Below, piece by piece: positions 6,048-6,095 of a stretch of 6,095 nt of DNA. Made by a program: the position numbers and the translations under genes. The notes beneath the pieces were generated by a model. That model had not been told where the DNA came from, did no database searches, and saw nothing but the letters and a program-made list of their open reading frames with translations. Within the stretch, counting starts at the first letter, position 1, and every line of letters begins with the position of its first letter. The DNA comes from Chlamydiia bacterium (lineage in GTDB: Bacteria; Chlamydiota; Chlamydiia; Chlamydiales; FEN-1388): assembly GCA_003170575.1 (NCBI GenBank), contig PMZB01000087.1, positions 1 through 6,095 on the forward strand, written 5' to 3'.

Positions 6048-6095
6048 GCCTTTATTAGATCGTGGAAGGTCAGCTTTTTTCTTTGATTTTATTTA

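Noticed and set aside
6041..6078. Possible terminator: CCTT ... AAGG followed by a T6 run on the + strand
   Set aside because: The stem is only four to five pairs with a long loop. The -35 box of the - strand promoter lies here and is the better explanation for part of it.

Overview
The window comes from a bacterium with AT-leaning coding DNA (judged by eye, not counted). It holds three protein-coding regions in two converging units. No marker fixes the species. Retained glycogen and pentose-phosphate genes, next to a very large soluble protein with a lysine-rich, nuclear-localisation-like N-terminus, would suit a host-associated intracellular bacterium. An environmental member of the Chlamydiota (Waddlia/Parachlamydia-like) is my best guess, but it is an inference. 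A Legionella-like gammaproteobacterium is a weaker alternative.

Left unit (+ strand, 1-2598). The last 34 codons of a transaldolase overlap by 11 bases the start of a complete alpha-glucan (glycogen) phosphorylase of the DUF3417-containing GT35 type. The pair looks like a translationally coupled central-carbon operon. The phosphorylase releases glucose-1-phosphate from storage glucan, and transaldolase works in the non-oxidative pentose phosphate pathway that can use the resulting hexose phosphate.

Middle (2599-2793). A 195-base convergent gap holds a 23-codon ORF with a near-ideal Shine-Dalgarno sequence, which may be a microprotein or the remnant of a lost third operon gene. It also holds four copies of AATTAACA arranged as two pairs, each with a 23-base period. 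I found no convincing rho-independent terminator for either unit.

Right unit (- strand, 5988-2794). A single 1064-codon gene has its own recognisable promoter (-35 TTGACT, 17-base spacer, weak -10) and Shine-Dalgarno site. I do not recognise the family with confidence. Visible features are a Ser/Thr/Pro-rich first 19 residues, a highly basic low-complexity tail to about residue 112 with several NLS-like clusters, a long soluble middle with a papain-like Q-x5-C motif at residues 360-366, a possible His/Asp/Asn partner region at about 845-874, and a helical coiled-coil-like C-terminus. This is the item of greatest interest: a candidate secreted, possibly nucleus-targeted effector with possible cysteine-hydrolase activity. 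All functional parts of that statement are inference.
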